Shown: positions 28,115 to 37,465, counted from the stretch's first letter. The stretch is DNA of 55,158 nucleotides from Neolewinella persica DSM 23188 (GCF_000373105.1 NZ_KB890425.1:249847-305004); one strand, 5' to 3'. Notes: generated from the sequence alone by a model not told the origin. A program made the numbers and translations.

Positions 28115-28542
28115 ATGGTGGTTTGTTGGATGAGTTGCCGAAGGTAAACGTTTTTGTTGGTATATGGTTCGGGGTGGCGGCTGGTGTTGGATTTTACCAC
28201 TAAGGCACTGAGGCATTAAGAACTACACTAAGTTGTGTGTTGGAGGAAATCATTGGCCTATTTATGCTCATCGTATTCTCTAGTGAAGGCTTACGAGCAG
28301 AGCTAGCATTCACGTGCGGAAGCACTACTAAACTACCTGCTGCCTGACTAATAAGGCGCGGCCGCAGGTGCAAAGAAGGGTGGAGGGCTTGCAGCCCGAG
28401 GATGCGCCTGCGGCGCATTTAACACGGCGTTAATGAGCTGCTAAACACCCTCATGTTTAGCATATGCCCCGCCTGATTCCGTTAGCTTGTGATGGATGCC
28501 TTTTTAGTCCTTTCCTCCTTTTTACCCTTTTTCCATCACCCT
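28115..28542. other. Gene-free stretch with repeats between uvrB and the M15 gene
   Basis: Holds the GCACCTGCG motif (28352-28378, minus orientation), a palindromic ATGCGCCTGCGGCGCAT at 28403-28419, and the words ACTACTAAACTA shared with the inverted-repeat element region near 24700. The rest has no gene or RNA pattern that I can recognise. Confidence 0.5.
28352..28378 (-). repeat. Dispersed motif copy, intergenic
   Basis: Minus strand reads TTTGCACCTGCGGCCGCGCC, preceded by CCCTCCACCCTTC; a full match to GCACCTGCG-N4-CGCC. Confidence 0.7.
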
Positions 28543-29280
28543 ATGTCGTCCAGAAAATGGCTCCTGATAATTGTACTGCTTTTGCTGGTTGTGGCAAGTT
28601 CCTGCTGTTTGGTCCCAGCGCTACGATTTGATATTGAGCAAGCTTTTTTTCAGCTCATGACCAAAGACCGTTCAATAGCCACCGAAGAGGATATCAACCA
28701 GATTTTAAGCGAATTTCCAGTGGTTAATCAAGCGGATTTACCCACAGATTTCCTTCTGCGTACCCGAATTGACGCACCGGCGTTTCGGCACCTCTCCCCC
28801 AGAAAGTTCTTCGTAATCCGAAAAAAGGACCTGTACCGAAAAGTTACGGGGCACCTCCGCATTCACCATCTGTTTGCGTTAGGAGCACCGGCACGCAAGG
28901 GTTTTTACTTTTCCGACGATCTGCTGTATTGGGGAATCGATCCGGACATCCTACACAAGTTATTGGAATTACGGCTAACGCTGGAAAACGAAGGCTATGA
29001 TGGAGAAGCCTTTAGTTGCAACTACGGTTACCGGCACCCTGCCCTGAATGCGGCAGTTGGCGGCGCGCCCTACAGCCGCCACATTGCTGGGGACGCCCTT
29101 GACCTGGTGATCGGAGATGTCAACCAGGACGGCCAGACCAATGCTGCCGACAAAGCCATTGTGCTTAACCTCTGCGAACGCAAGCTCATCGGTAACCGTG
29201 GTGGCATCGGCCGATACCCGGGTACGCAGGTGGTACACATCGATCTTCGGGGGAAGCGGGCACGGTGGGATAGTTATTGA
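28543..29280 (+). CDS. M15-type D-Ala-D-Ala peptidase-like lipoprotein with an EF-hand loop
   Basis: 245 residues from the ATG at 28543 (an ATG at 28489 adds 18 hydrophobic residues). N-terminal hydrophobic segment ending VASSC (lipobox-like, Cys21). The C-terminal domain has NYGYRHPALNAAVGG, SRHIAGDALDL and VVHIDLRG, giving zinc ligands His180, Asp187 and His232 of the M15A fold. A calcium-loop sequence DVNQDGQTNAAD (192-203) sits between the second and third ligand, as in dockerins or EF-hands. Expected action: cleavage of peptidoglycan stem peptides in the periplasm. Confidence 0.75.
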   Translation: MSSRKWLLIIVLLLLVVASSCCLVPALRFDIEQAFFQLMTKDRSIATEEDINQILSEFPVVNQADLPTDFLLRTRIDAPAFRHLSPRKFFVIRKKDLYRKVTGHLRIHHLFALGAPARKGFYFSDDLLYWGIDPDILHKLLELRLTLENEGYDGEAFSCNYGYRHPALNAAVGGAPYSRHIAGDALDLVIGDVNQDGQTNAADKAIVLNLCERKLIGNRGGIGRYPGTQVVHIDLRGKRARWDSY

Positions 29281-29359
29281 GTTAAATTCTCGCTAGTATA
29301 TTTATTCTTCAGCCGAGATGCTCTCCATTATACCTGCTTGCTGATTTTAACTCCACCTA

Positions 29360-30280
29360 ATGACCTCCTATCACTGCGAAACCTGCAACAAAGACCATAA
29401 AATATTCAGAGGGCTGGAAATTCCGCCACCAGCTTTGATTACCGAAATGCCCGAGGCCGAGAAGGCCGAACGAATCCACGACCTTGGAGGACTAGTTGGT
29501 GTAGACAAGCTTCATGTTTTTATCAATGGCTACATCTACATATTTTTAGAGGGCAAAGACAATCCTTTCTTTTCCTGGCATACGTGGGCTGCTTTAGATC
29601 AGCTAGAATTACGTAGTAAATTGAAGACCCTCATAGAGGGCGAACCGATTACCATTGCAGCTACAATTCCTTGTGTCTCCGTATTTTATGATTCAACAGA
29701 AACGCTCGATTGTACCGTAACAATATTCCCCGACGCAGACACATCTCCTGATATAGTGGTGACTCAGCCGAGTCAACTTCAACAAGACCAAGCCAAACCA
29801 ATCACGCTTGATCGGATGAAGGAGATTATGAACCGACTGCATCATGCCGGTGATTTTTCAGGAAAACAGGAAGAATTCAAGGAACCTTTTGCGATTCGCT
29901 TTAACCAACTACTGGATGAGGTGACGACAGCTTATGCTGACAAAGGAGATGACTTTTACATCAATTTACAGGGAAAACATTCCGTGTCTTTTCAATTGGT
30001 CAATAGCGGGGTTTTGGAAGAGGCTTCTGATCAAAGCGCAGGGTTTGGTATAGACTTACCGTTTGATTTGTCGGACCAGGAATTAGTAGAGCGTCAGCAA
30101 CGGTTTCTTGCTTTGCCACTATCTGCTAAGTTTACCCGACATGACCTGAACGGTATACCAACCTATCAATTTAATGTTGGAGAAGATCGAAAACTGCTAA
30201 CTGAGCTGGTCATCGAAATATTATCCTCCGTCTTTCAGGAAGAAATCAAGCAAGTTGGGTTTGATCATGATGCTCTTTAG
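29360..30280 (+). CDS. DUF2199-like protein
   Basis: 306 residues, no signal. The N-terminus YHCETCNKDHKI has the CxxC...H start of DUF2199; GYIYIFLEGKDNPFFSWHTWAALDQ fits its middle. A second half (~165-306) has no family I recognise. Presumably cytoplasmic, function unknown. Single gene with 79 bp before it. No operon partner. Confidence 0.65.
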   Translation: MTSYHCETCNKDHKIFRGLEIPPPALITEMPEAEKAERIHDLGGLVGVDKLHVFINGYIYIFLEGKDNPFFSWHTWAALDQLELRSKLKTLIEGEPITIAATIPCVSVFYDSTETLDCTVTIFPDADTSPDIVVTQPSQLQQDQAKPITLDRMKEIMNRLHHAGDFSGKQEEFKEPFAIRFNQLLDEVTTAYADKGDDFYINLQGKHSVSFQLVNSGVLEEASDQSAGFGIDLPFDLSDQELVERQQRFLALPLSAKFTRHDLNGIPTYQFNVGEDRKLLTELVIEILSSVFQEEIKQVGFDHDAL

Positions 30281-30317
30281 AATAACTCTGCCGGTCTAGT
30301 CATTGCCCCAATCCACT

Positions 30318-30445
30318 GTTTTGCACCTGTGGCCGCGCTCTGATGAAAAGGAAGAATGGGGAAAATGAAAGGAAAAAGGAGGGCGCGCGAAACTTTTCTT
30401 TGATACACACTTCCTTTCCTTCTTTTCTTAATGCCTAAATGTTCT
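30318..30445 (+). repeat. Composite element: dispersed motif plus purine and pyrimidine tracts
   Basis: TTTTGCACCTGTGGCCGCGC (one change in the left half, one in the right) is followed by a purine tract (GGAAGAATGGGGAAAATG), GCGCGCG, then pyrimidine-rich TTCCTTTCCTTCTTTTC. The purine and pyrimidine tracts are complementary enough to fold. The same plan is found inside the mannosyltransferase gene at 21690-21795. Confidence 0.6.
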
Positions 30446-30497
30446 TAATGGTAAGCACTCCCCTTTTGCTACCTTGCTCACCACCCATGCCCGCCCC

Positions 30498-31256
30498 ATG
30501 AAAATCCAATACCTCTCCGACCTCCACCTGGAATTTGCCGCCAACCGCGCCTGGCTGCGGGAAAACCCCATCGTTCCCGCTGGCGAAATCCTGGTAGTAG
30601 CCGGCGATACGTTCTACCTCGGCGAACACCATAAAGCCGATGATTTCATCCGCTACGTAGCCAGGCACTTTCGGCAGACTTACCTCATTCCCGGCAACCA
30701 CGAATATTACGGCGGATTTGATGTGACGGAAACGCCCTTCAGCTTCCGCCAGTCCCTGGCGGAGAACGTTACGATGCTGAACAATGTCGTGGAGGAGAAG
30801 GACGGTGTTCGGCTTATTTTTTCCACCATGTGGTCCCTCATCGACCGGGACGAAATTGGCATCATGCGGGGATTAAACGACTTCCGGCTCATCCAGAACC
30901 AGGGCAAACTACTGACGGTCGCCGGATTTAACGAATTGCACGCCCGGTCTATGGACTTTCTGCGAGGGGAGCTGGCCCGACCATCCACCAATCCCAAAGT
31001 CGTGGTAACTCATCACCTTCCAGCCGATGGCTGCAACCACCCCCGGTTTCGCGGGACATTATTGAACCCCGCATTCTGCACCGACTACACTGAACTGATC
31101 GAGGCCGCTGACCTGACTGCCTGGATCTACGGACATAGTCACCGGAACGTGGCGAAATTTGAATTGAAGGGTACCAGGATACTTACCAATCAACTCGGCT
31201 ACGTTCAGTATGGAGAGCAGGCCGATTTTAGCCTGGAGCGGGTGCTGGAAGTCTGA
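30498..31256 (+). CDS. Calcineurin-type metallophosphoesterase
   Basis: 252 residues from the ATG at 30498 (eight codons shorter than the open frame; MKIQYLSDLHLEF is the usual beginning). Metal motifs: SDLHLEF (Asp8, His10), VVAGDTF, PGNHEYYGG, VTHHLPAD and YGHSHRNV. The family hydrolyses phosphomono- or diesters with two metals; the substrate is not readable. Cytoplasmic. Confidence 0.92.
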   Translation: MKIQYLSDLHLEFAANRAWLRENPIVPAGEILVVAGDTFYLGEHHKADDFIRYVARHFRQTYLIPGNHEYYGGFDVTETPFSFRQSLAENVTMLNNVVEEKDGVRLIFSTMWSLIDRDEIGIMRGLNDFRLIQNQGKLLTVAGFNELHARSMDFLRGELARPSTNPKVVVTHHLPADGCNHPRFRGTLLNPAFCTDYTELIEAADLTAWIYGHSHRNVAKFELKGTRILTNQLGYVQYGEQADFSLERVLEV

Positions 31257-31416
31257 GCAATTGGTGGGTCGTTGCGGAAATGTTCTGACTTCCTCCGTAT
31301 GGACGTGGTTAGTCCACACCACTACAGGCCAACCCTTGGTTTACGAAACTTCTGAATGTATCACTGGTGCCGGCAAGCAACCGCCGTACCTTAGCTTTTG
31401 CACAAAAAATATCTAT

Positions 31417-32730
31417 TTGGCCCGCCTCTTCATTCTTCTTTTATTCCTTACTTGCGGTTGCTTGTCAGCACAAACCGATACCATTTTTATCTGTGCACCG
31501 GGACAGGAAGTGCAACTCAATACCGTACCCGGTCAATTTGCTTATGAATGGTCGCCGTCCCAAAGCTTAAACAATAGAACCTTAAGCAATCCGATTGCCC
31601 GGCCGGAAGGAACCACGCTTTACGTGGTCCAGATCATTGGCGAAGCAACCGGCGACAACCTCATTACCAATCCCGATTTTACCGATGGTAATGCGGGGAT
31701 AACCAGCGATTACGACTTTGTCTCCACCATCAGGACCCAGGGTGTTTACGGGGTAAACACGAGTGCCGCCAATCTGAACGGTGCTTTCTTTAACGATTGC
31801 CCCGATCATACCTCAGGTGCAGGTCAGATGATGGTGGTTGATGGTTCTCCCGTTGCTGACGAGAAAGTGTGGTGCCAGACCGTCGTGGTTGAAGCCGGAG
31901 CGAATTACGCCTTTTCTACCTGGCTCACTTCCGTTAATCCCAATAACCCTGCCCGACTCCAATTCAGCATCAATGGAACACGGCTTGGTGGCGTTTTTAT
32001 GGCCGGAGAGGACGTCTGTGACTGGCGGCAATTTTACGCGGTTTGGAACGCCGCCACTGCAACAGAAGCTGAAATTTGTATCGTTAACCAAAACACGAAT
32101 CCGCAGGGTAATGACTTTGCCCTCGACGACTTCGCGTTCTTTGCAATACCGGAACTAACCCTGGATTCAACGCTGGTGATACTGTCGGAAGCTACTCACT
32201 TACCTTCCATTATTCGTAGGCCGGATTGTGGGGAATCGAACGGCATAATTTCCATCAACTCAACCAGTGCTGGTCCCAACGAATTTACTTATTCCTTTGA
32301 TGGTGGACCATTTCTGGAAGATTCCCTTTTCCAGGGGTTGAGCACCGGATCCCATACGCTCGCCATACGAAATGACCATCCTGCCTTTGTTGGTGAAGGC
32401 TGTATCCAAGAATTTGATGTTCTCTTGCCACAGGGTAATTGTCCCTTCTATCTTCCTGGTGCCTTTTCACCGAATAGCGATGGTGTCAACGACGTATTCA
32501 GGGTCTTTACGGCCACTGGATTTACGGGAAAGCTGCTTTCATTTGCCATCCATGATCGCTGGGGTGGACTTGTATTCGAAAGTATTGCAACTGATTCGGT
32601 AACTACGGGGTGGGATGGGCGCATACGGGGGGAGTTTGCAGCCAACGGGACCTATTTATATCAGGTGAAACTGGAAAACGCTGAAGGGGAGGTGATGGAA
32701 CGGAATGGAACGGTGGTGTTAGTACGTTAA
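31417..32730 (+). CDS. Secreted protein with T9SS type B sorting domain
   Basis: 437 residues if the TTG at 31417 is used; the open frame runs back to an ATG at 31210 that overlaps the metallophosphoesterase and buries the signal peptide ARLFILLLFLTCGCLSAQ. After QTDTIFICAPGQEVQLN comes an Ig-like domain, a carbohydrate-binding-like beta-sandwich (~80-240; NLITNPDFTDGNAG, YAFSTWLTSVNPNNP, DDFAFF), an SprB-like repeat (ISINSTSAGPNEFTYSFDGGPF), and the CHU_C tail (LPGAFSPNSDGVND, IHDRWGGLVFE, GWDGRIRG). T9SS-exported surface protein. The start codon is uncertain. Confidence 0.8.
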   Translation: MARLFILLLFLTCGCLSAQTDTIFICAPGQEVQLNTVPGQFAYEWSPSQSLNNRTLSNPIARPEGTTLYVVQIIGEATGDNLITNPDFTDGNAGITSDYDFVSTIRTQGVYGVNTSAANLNGAFFNDCPDHTSGAGQMMVVDGSPVADEKVWCQTVVVEAGANYAFSTWLTSVNPNNPARLQFSINGTRLGGVFMAGEDVCDWRQFYAVWNAATATEAEICIVNQNTNPQGNDFALDDFAFFAIPELTLDSTLVILSEATHLPSIIRRPDCGESNGIISINSTSAGPNEFTYSFDGGPFLEDSLFQGLSTGSHTLAIRNDHPAFVGEGCIQEFDVLLPQGNCPFYLPGAFSPNSDGVNDVFRVFTATGFTGKLLSFAIHDRWGGLVFESIATDSVTTGWDGRIRGEFAANGTYLYQVKLENAEGEVMERNGTVVLVR

Positions 32731-32845
32731 CCTGGTAATCTGTTTCACAAATCCTTTTTTCCTTCTTTGCCACGCCTCAATAACGTTACGAGCGAAGCGA
32801 GCACGTTACTGCGGTAGCTAATCGAGAATCGAGAATCACTTGCGC

Positions 32846-33409
32846 CTACTGCACCGCCCGCACCAAGCCCTCCAACTCGGAGTAACTACTAATCTGCCCC
32901 CGGTTAAACTTCCGCAATCCGCCCCGGTAAACCAGGGTAACGGGGATCGACCCAGTAGTCCAGCCCGCATCGACTCGGCGAACCCAGCCCCGGAAATTGT
33001 CGTCGGTCAGGGCAACCACGGGTAGCGTCATGGGCCGTTGTTTAAAGAAGTCCTTCAGCTTGGTGCGTACGTCTCCCGGCCGGTCGAGGCTGACCATGAT
33101 GACCTGGAGATCTTTGTCGGCCTTCTCCCGGGCAAGCTGCTCGAAGTAAGGCATTTCTGTGATGCACGGACGGCACCAGGTGGCCCAGAAGTTGATGACG
33201 TAGGTACGGCCATCGTTCTGCTGGAATAAGCTTTCGATCTCGCTGTAACCTGCATAAATGGGGTAGGGGAGGTTCGGGTCGTTGGGCGTCAGTAAGGTTT
33301 TGACGGCGGCATTGCCGGCGGTACCGTAGTCTTTGGGGACAGCTGGAGTGACACAGCTGGCAAGGCCCAGCACCAGGGCCAGGCTAAGTAGGTAGCTTAG
33401 GGATTTCAT
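32846..33409 (-). CDS. TlpA/ResA-like thioredoxin lipoprotein
   Basis: 187 residues; the signal ends in GLASC (Cys19), so it is lipid anchored and faces the periplasm. The thioredoxin active site is FWATWCRPCITEMP (Cys79, Cys82), and the later LPVVALTDDNFRGWV and TTGSIPVTLVYRGG contain the cis-Pro loop. The role is probably disulfide reduction (cytochrome maturation or similar). A TATCTTGG box lies just upstream of the ATG. Single gene, with repeat-rich DNA on its 5' side. Confidence 0.9.
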   Translation of the reverse strand: MKSLSYLLSLALVLGLASCVTPAVPKDYGTAGNAAVKTLLTPNDPNLPYPIYAGYSEIESLFQQNDGRTYVINFWATWCRPCITEMPYFEQLAREKADKDLQVIMVSLDRPGDVRTKLKDFFKQRPMTLPVVALTDDNFRGWVRRVDAGWTTGSIPVTLVYRGGLRKFNRGQISSYSELEGLVRAVQ

Positions 33410-33488
33410 GCAGCCAAGATACGGGCCTGGAGGGTGGGAAATTTTACTGTTCTACCTGCGTGTTGAATCCCTCTCCCCCCGGTTCCCA

Positions 33489-33649
33489 GGGCTAACGCAT
33501 AGAATTGTTGTAGCCTGTGAAACCCCCTCCCCAACCCCTCCCCACGGGGGAGGGGCTTTTGAAAACGCTACGCGTTTTATAAAATCAACTTGTTCTGAAG
33601 ACTATGATTAACCGATAAATTCTTGAAAATCGATCCTATGCGTTAGCCC
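33489..33649. repeat. 161-bp segment with 14-bp perfect inverted ends
   Basis: GGGCTAACGCATAG (33489-33502) and CTATGCGTTAGCCC (33636-33649) are exact inverted copies. The right end is followed by the palindrome CCCCTCTCCTCGGAGAGGGG; the inside holds CCCCTCCCCACGGGGGAGGGG. Confidence 0.6.
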
Positions 33650-33758
33650 TGCCCCCAGCCCCTCTCCTCGGAGAGGGGAGATGTTCCAGTTAACTAAGGT
33701 TTAGTAATGTAGATAAGAACTTACAGTTGACTACTCCTAGCTTTCTGGTTTTCTTACT

Positions 33759-33821
33759 TGCATCCTGCATCCTGCATCTTGCATCCTGCATCTTGCATCC
33801 TGCATCTTGCATCCTGCGTCC
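33759..33821 (+). repeat. Heptamer tandem repeat TGCATC(C/T)
   Basis: Eight perfect units TGCATCC or TGCATCT and a ninth TGCGTCC, ending directly in GCGCCGC, the right half of the dispersed motif. Possibly variable in copy number. Confidence 0.85.
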
Positions 33822-33889
33822 GCGCCGCTGAATTGTTCTTACTTTTTCCTAAATGCCTTAGTGGTGAAAAACCATAGCGGCAAATGCCT

Positions 33890-36250
33890 CTACATCCGTT
33901 GCCGCGTCTCGTTCTTAGACTGGGTATTGCGGTTGCTCACTTGCTGTTTGCCCGAGAAGTTGTACGTCAGGCGCAGGTTAAACGTGCGGGTAAAGGGACG
34001 GTAGTCTGAGGTAGTGACAAAAGTGTCAAACGGCCGACGGTTGGCAAAAATCAGGGTGTGGAAAATGTCACGAATATGCAAACGGATAATGAAGCGCTTG
34101 GCTAAGAGTTGTTGTTGGATCATGGCGTCAACCTCCCGCAGTGGTTCACGAATAAAGTAGGCATCGGCCTGCGGCGAATACAAGGACATGCGAATCTCTG
34201 CCCGAGTTGTGGCACTCAACTTCAGGTTGTGCCAAATGCGAAATTTTGAGGTAGCTTGCTTAAAGCTTTCCTGGCCTTCACCATCGTTAAATTGACGGTT
34301 AAACAGGCGGGCGGATGTGCGCATACTCCACCAGGGAAGGATGTCTATTGTGGAGCTGTACTCCAGGCCATACTCCGTTTGGCTGCCCTCATTGAATTTC
34401 TTGTAGTAGGCTACTTCCCCCTCCAGAAAGTAGATGCCGTTAATTGCATCGGCCACCTTATTGTAGAATAAGGCGAACTGGTGTTTTTGTACCTGCGCCG
34501 CCACTTCGTAGCGGTGCCAAAACTCCGGAGTAAGATCAGGATTGCCCAGTTCATACCTGAAGTCGTTCAGCTTCCAGACATTGTCGTTGAGGTCAGAGAA
34601 TGATGGCCTCCTCACCCGTTTGGTGTAGGCCACGGAGAGCGTGGTGTTGTCGGTGATTTTCCGGGAGAGAAAGACCGATGGAAACCAGTTGAGGTACCGT
34701 TGGGTGATGACGCTGGCATCCAGTAAATCCGTTTTGGTAAGGTGCGTCTGTTCCGCCCGCAGACCCATCCGGAAGAAGTCTTTTTCGTTTAATTGTTTGC
34801 TGAAAGAGCCGTAGGCTGCCAGAACGTTTTCGCCATAATCAAAGGAGTTGGAGCGTTCATTCGTTACCCAACCTTCAGGTAGTAAGGACGCTGCCTGCAA
34901 GACATTGAACCTATTGGTCGAGGTCCACTTCAGGCCACCGTTGAATTTCAGCCCCTTGCCCGTTGATTTGTTGAAATCCGCCTGCAAGTCACGGATCTCT
35001 GTTTGGTTATCGGTTAAATTCCGGTCTTCGTTGTTTTCGATGAACCCCTGGTCGTACCGGGAGTCGGTACTGTTGAGCCAGGAGATGTTGCCCCGCGTGT
35101 AGTCGGCAAATACCTGTAAACGGGTACCGGAAGTATCCAACGTCCAGGTATAGTTGAGCGTAGCATTGGTATTAAGCCGGTCTTGAAAGCCAAGGGAGCG
35201 CGTGGTCCCGCTTTCTTTCAATTCCCCAGCTTCGGTTAGGACCAGGCTGTTGAGCTGGTCGAAGTTATAAACGGAGGTGTTCCCTGATAGCTCTGCTCCG
35301 ATGACGTGATCGGGATGAGGTATGACGACGGCGCCAACACGGTAGGTGTGGCGAGTAAGGGAGTCTCTCGCAACCATGCGATCATCCAGGAAATTATCGG
35401 TGGTGAAGTAATCCGTCGTGCTTAATAGTTGCCGGTTACGGTAATTGACCAGGTAATCGTAATTGCCGTAAACGTTCCAATTTTTGCCGCCGTAATTGAG
35501 GCTGAGGCCACTGGTTACGGACCAGGAAGCCTCGCCCCGCAGCAAGTAGGCTGTTCTTCCCTGACCATTGACACCCCGGACCGGCTTTTTCAGGATGATG
35601 TTGACGACACCGCCCGCTACGTCGGCCGTTGTAGCTGCACCGGCGGAGGTCTGCACCTCGATCCGGAGGATATTTTCGGAAGGAATGGCCTGCAAGTAGG
35701 CACTGAGGGCGGCAGGCTCTAACCTCAATGGCCGGCCATTGACCAGGACGAGGGCCGCTGCGTTGCGTACCAGTAGCGCACCCTCATCAGACAACCAAAC
35801 ATTGGGGGATCGCTCCAGCACCTCCAGCCCGTTATAACCGGTTTTTAGCGGGCTGGCGGCTACGTTGAAGAGCAGTTTGTCTTCTCGCTGTTCGATGACG
35901 GGGCGGTCCCCTTTTACGACAACTTCTGCTAAGGCGTTGGCAGCCGGAGACAGGCTAATGTCCGGTATAACCATGGCGTCATCCATTGCGAGTGTTTGTA
36001 CAGCGTCGGTATAGCCGAGATAACCGGCAACCAGACGGTACTTTCCGGGGCCGGGTACTGTCAGGCTAAAGTCGCCAGACGTATTAGTGGTATTACCGGA
36101 AATCAGGTTGTCTCCGGCGGGATGGAATAACCGGACGTTGGCGAAAGGTAGCGGAACTCCTGCTGCATCCAGCACCCGGCCAGTGATTTGAAATTGACCG
36201 AAGAGGGGAAGCGAAAACAGACCAAGTAAAAGGCAAGGGAAAAACTTCAT
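33890..36250 (-). CDS. TonB-dependent receptor-like outer-membrane protein (OMP_b-brl_3 type)
   Basis: 786 residues from the ATG at 36250 (MKFFPCLLLGLFSLPLFGQ is the signal peptide; the 32 upstream codons are rejected). Residues ~22-100 form a carboxypeptidase-regulatory-like domain (ITGRVLDAAGVPLPFANVRLF, GKYRLVAGYLGY). A plug follows (GYNGLEVLERSPNVWL, RIEVQTSAGAATTADVAGGVVNIILKK), then a large beta-barrel to an aromatic C-terminus (FNLRLTYNFSGKQ). This is the outer-membrane family 3 barrel common in Bacteroidota; the ligand is not known. No SusD gene adjoins. Confidence 0.88.
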   Translation of the reverse strand: MKFFPCLLLGLFSLPLFGQFQITGRVLDAAGVPLPFANVRLFHPAGDNLISGNTTNTSGDFSLTVPGPGKYRLVAGYLGYTDAVQTLAMDDAMVIPDISLSPAANALAEVVVKGDRPVIEQREDKLLFNVAASPLKTGYNGLEVLERSPNVWLSDEGALLVRNAAALVLVNGRPLRLEPAALSAYLQAIPSENILRIEVQTSAGAATTADVAGGVVNIILKKPVRGVNGQGRTAYLLRGEASWSVTSGLSLNYGGKNWNVYGNYDYLVNYRNRQLLSTTDYFTTDNFLDDRMVARDSLTRHTYRVGAVVIPHPDHVIGAELSGNTSVYNFDQLNSLVLTEAGELKESGTTRSLGFQDRLNTNATLNYTWTLDTSGTRLQVFADYTRGNISWLNSTDSRYDQGFIENNEDRNLTDNQTEIRDLQADFNKSTGKGLKFNGGLKWTSTNRFNVLQAASLLPEGWVTNERSNSFDYGENVLAAYGSFSKQLNEKDFFRMGLRAEQTHLTKTDLLDASVITQRYLNWFPSVFLSRKITDNTTLSVAYTKRVRRPSFSDLNDNVWKLNDFRYELGNPDLTPEFWHRYEVAAQVQKHQFALFYNKVADAINGIYFLEGEVAYYKKFNEGSQTEYGLEYSSTIDILPWWSMRTSARLFNRQFNDGEGQESFKQATSKFRIWHNLKLSATTRAEIRMSLYSPQADAYFIREPLREVDAMIQQQLLAKRFIIRLHIRDIFHTLIFANRRPFDTFVTTSDYRPFTRTFNLRLTYNFSGKQQVSNRNTQSKNETRQRM

Positions 36251-36337
36251 ACCGTAATTATACATCGGAAATAGAGGTATTGGATAATCACTACCTTGTT
36301 TTAACGTTTTGGAAGAGTTTTTTGCGATTTCACCTTT

Positions 36338-36366
36338 CCTTTGCACCTGCGGCCGCGCCCAAAAAA
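36338..36366 (+). repeat. Dispersed motif copy, intergenic
   Basis: CTTTGCACCTGCGGCCGCGC followed by CCAAAAAA, the most complete copy of the consensus, in the gap upstream of the receptor gene. Confidence 0.7.
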
Positions 36367-36474
36367 TAGCAGGAGTAATCTAACGATGGGTAAGGTTTCC
36401 GAAATCTCGCAATTTGATACCAAATGAATTACCTTACCAACCGGCATTACTGCACCTTTAAAACCTTAAGCACC

Positions 36475-37269
36475 ATGAAATATCTACCCCTGTTATTAAT
36501 CCTCATATGTCCGTTTTTGCACCTCTCCGCCCAAAAACTAACGAAGAAAGAGAAGAAAGGGAAATACGCTTTCTTCCTTGACAAAAAACAGGTGACGGAA
36601 TATACTTTCGACGAGGTGCTTTCCAAATGGGGTGGACACACGATTGTCGGGGTCGAAGGCCGCTACGGCCTGATGAATCGCGTGGGAGAAGTCATCGTCC
36701 CAGCGAAATACGAATCATTGCGCTTTGCCCGTAAAGATGCGATGCTGGCAAAACAGGCAGACAACTACGGAGCGATTGATACGCTGGGCAATGAGTTGCT
36801 GGCCTTTAAGTATGAACGCATTGATTATTTTTTGCCGGACTCCGTTGCGTTGGTGAAGCTTGACGGAAAGTGGGGCGTGCTAAAGAATAATGCGTTTGAT
36901 CCTGACGCTGAAATGATCTTTAAAAGCCCGGAGGAGCTCCCGCTTTTCAAGGGAACGAATAGGAAGCTGGACACTTATGAAGAACGGAAGAAGGATGCCG
37001 ATACTAAAATGCTGACGTATATCTTCGAGAACATCAGATACCCGCAAACGGCAAGAACTCAAAAGGTGGAAGGAATGGTGGTGGTCTCCTTCGTCGTTAC
37101 TGCCGAAGGGGAGACACGGGACCCCCGTGTCGTCCGGGAAATCGGTGGAGGTTGTGGTGCTGAAGTCCAACGCCTGGTGAAGCAAATGCCAAAATGGATC
37201 CCCGGTATGGTCGATGGTAAGCCTGTGGCAACCCAGTTTAACCTGCCCGTTAAATTTAAGCTTGAATAA
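36475..37269 (+). CDS. Secreted WG-repeat protein with TonB C-terminal domain
   Basis: 264 residues from the ATG at 36475 (MKYLPLLLILICPFLHLSAQ is the signal peptide). Residues ~50-140 contain WG-like repeats (YGLMNRVGEVIVPAKYESL, YGAIDTLGNELLAFKYERI, WGVLKNN). Residues ~175-264 form a TonB-type domain (YIFENIRYPQTARTQKVEGMV, VVVSFVVTAEGETRDPRVV, MPKWIPGMVDGKPV). With no membrane anchor beyond the signal, it is probably periplasmic. Divergent from the receptor gene, 224 bp apart, a weak hint of partnership. The palindrome at 37303-37362 follows. Confidence 0.82.
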   Translation: MKYLPLLLILICPFLHLSAQKLTKKEKKGKYAFFLDKKQVTEYTFDEVLSKWGGHTIVGVEGRYGLMNRVGEVIVPAKYESLRFARKDAMLAKQADNYGAIDTLGNELLAFKYERIDYFLPDSVALVKLDGKWGVLKNNAFDPDAEMIFKSPEELPLFKGTNRKLDTYEERKKDADTKMLTYIFENIRYPQTARTQKVEGMVVVSFVVTAEGETRDPRVVREIGGGCGAEVQRLVKQMPKWIPGMVDGKPVATQFNLPVKFKLE

Positions 37270-37302
37270 GGGGGGCTCTTTTATGCAAGTGTCGGCCAGA
37301 GG

Positions 37303-37362
37303 CGTTTTCTCCTCCGAGGCGTCGAGCTGGCACAACCGCGAGCTCCTCGGAGGTGTAAAACG
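37303..37362. terminator. Long inverted repeat after the WG/TonB gene
   Basis: Outer CGTTTT (37303-37308) pairs with AAAACG (37357-37362); inner CCTCCGAGG (37311-37319) pairs with CCTCGGAGG (37345-37353). Placed 33 bp after the stop, so termination is possible, but no T-tract follows. Confidence 0.4.
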
Positions 37363-37465
37363 GCGGGCGGGGTCGCTAATGTTAACTTGTGTGTAAGACC
37401 CTAACCTTGAGGTAGCCCCTACAGTAACATCATTTACCGAATGTACCCAAGGTCAAAATCTCTCA

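Larger units (their letters stand above)
33410..33889. other. 480-bp repeat-rich gap without genes
   Basis: Contains a 161-bp segment with 14-bp perfect inverted ends (33489-33649), G-rich palindromes in both orientations (33524-33560 and 33649-33682), a hairpin AAAACGC-TAC-GCGTTTT (33562-33578), a heptamer tandem repeat (33759-33821) and a degenerate copy of the dispersed motif (33809-33832). No coding potential. Confidence 0.7.
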
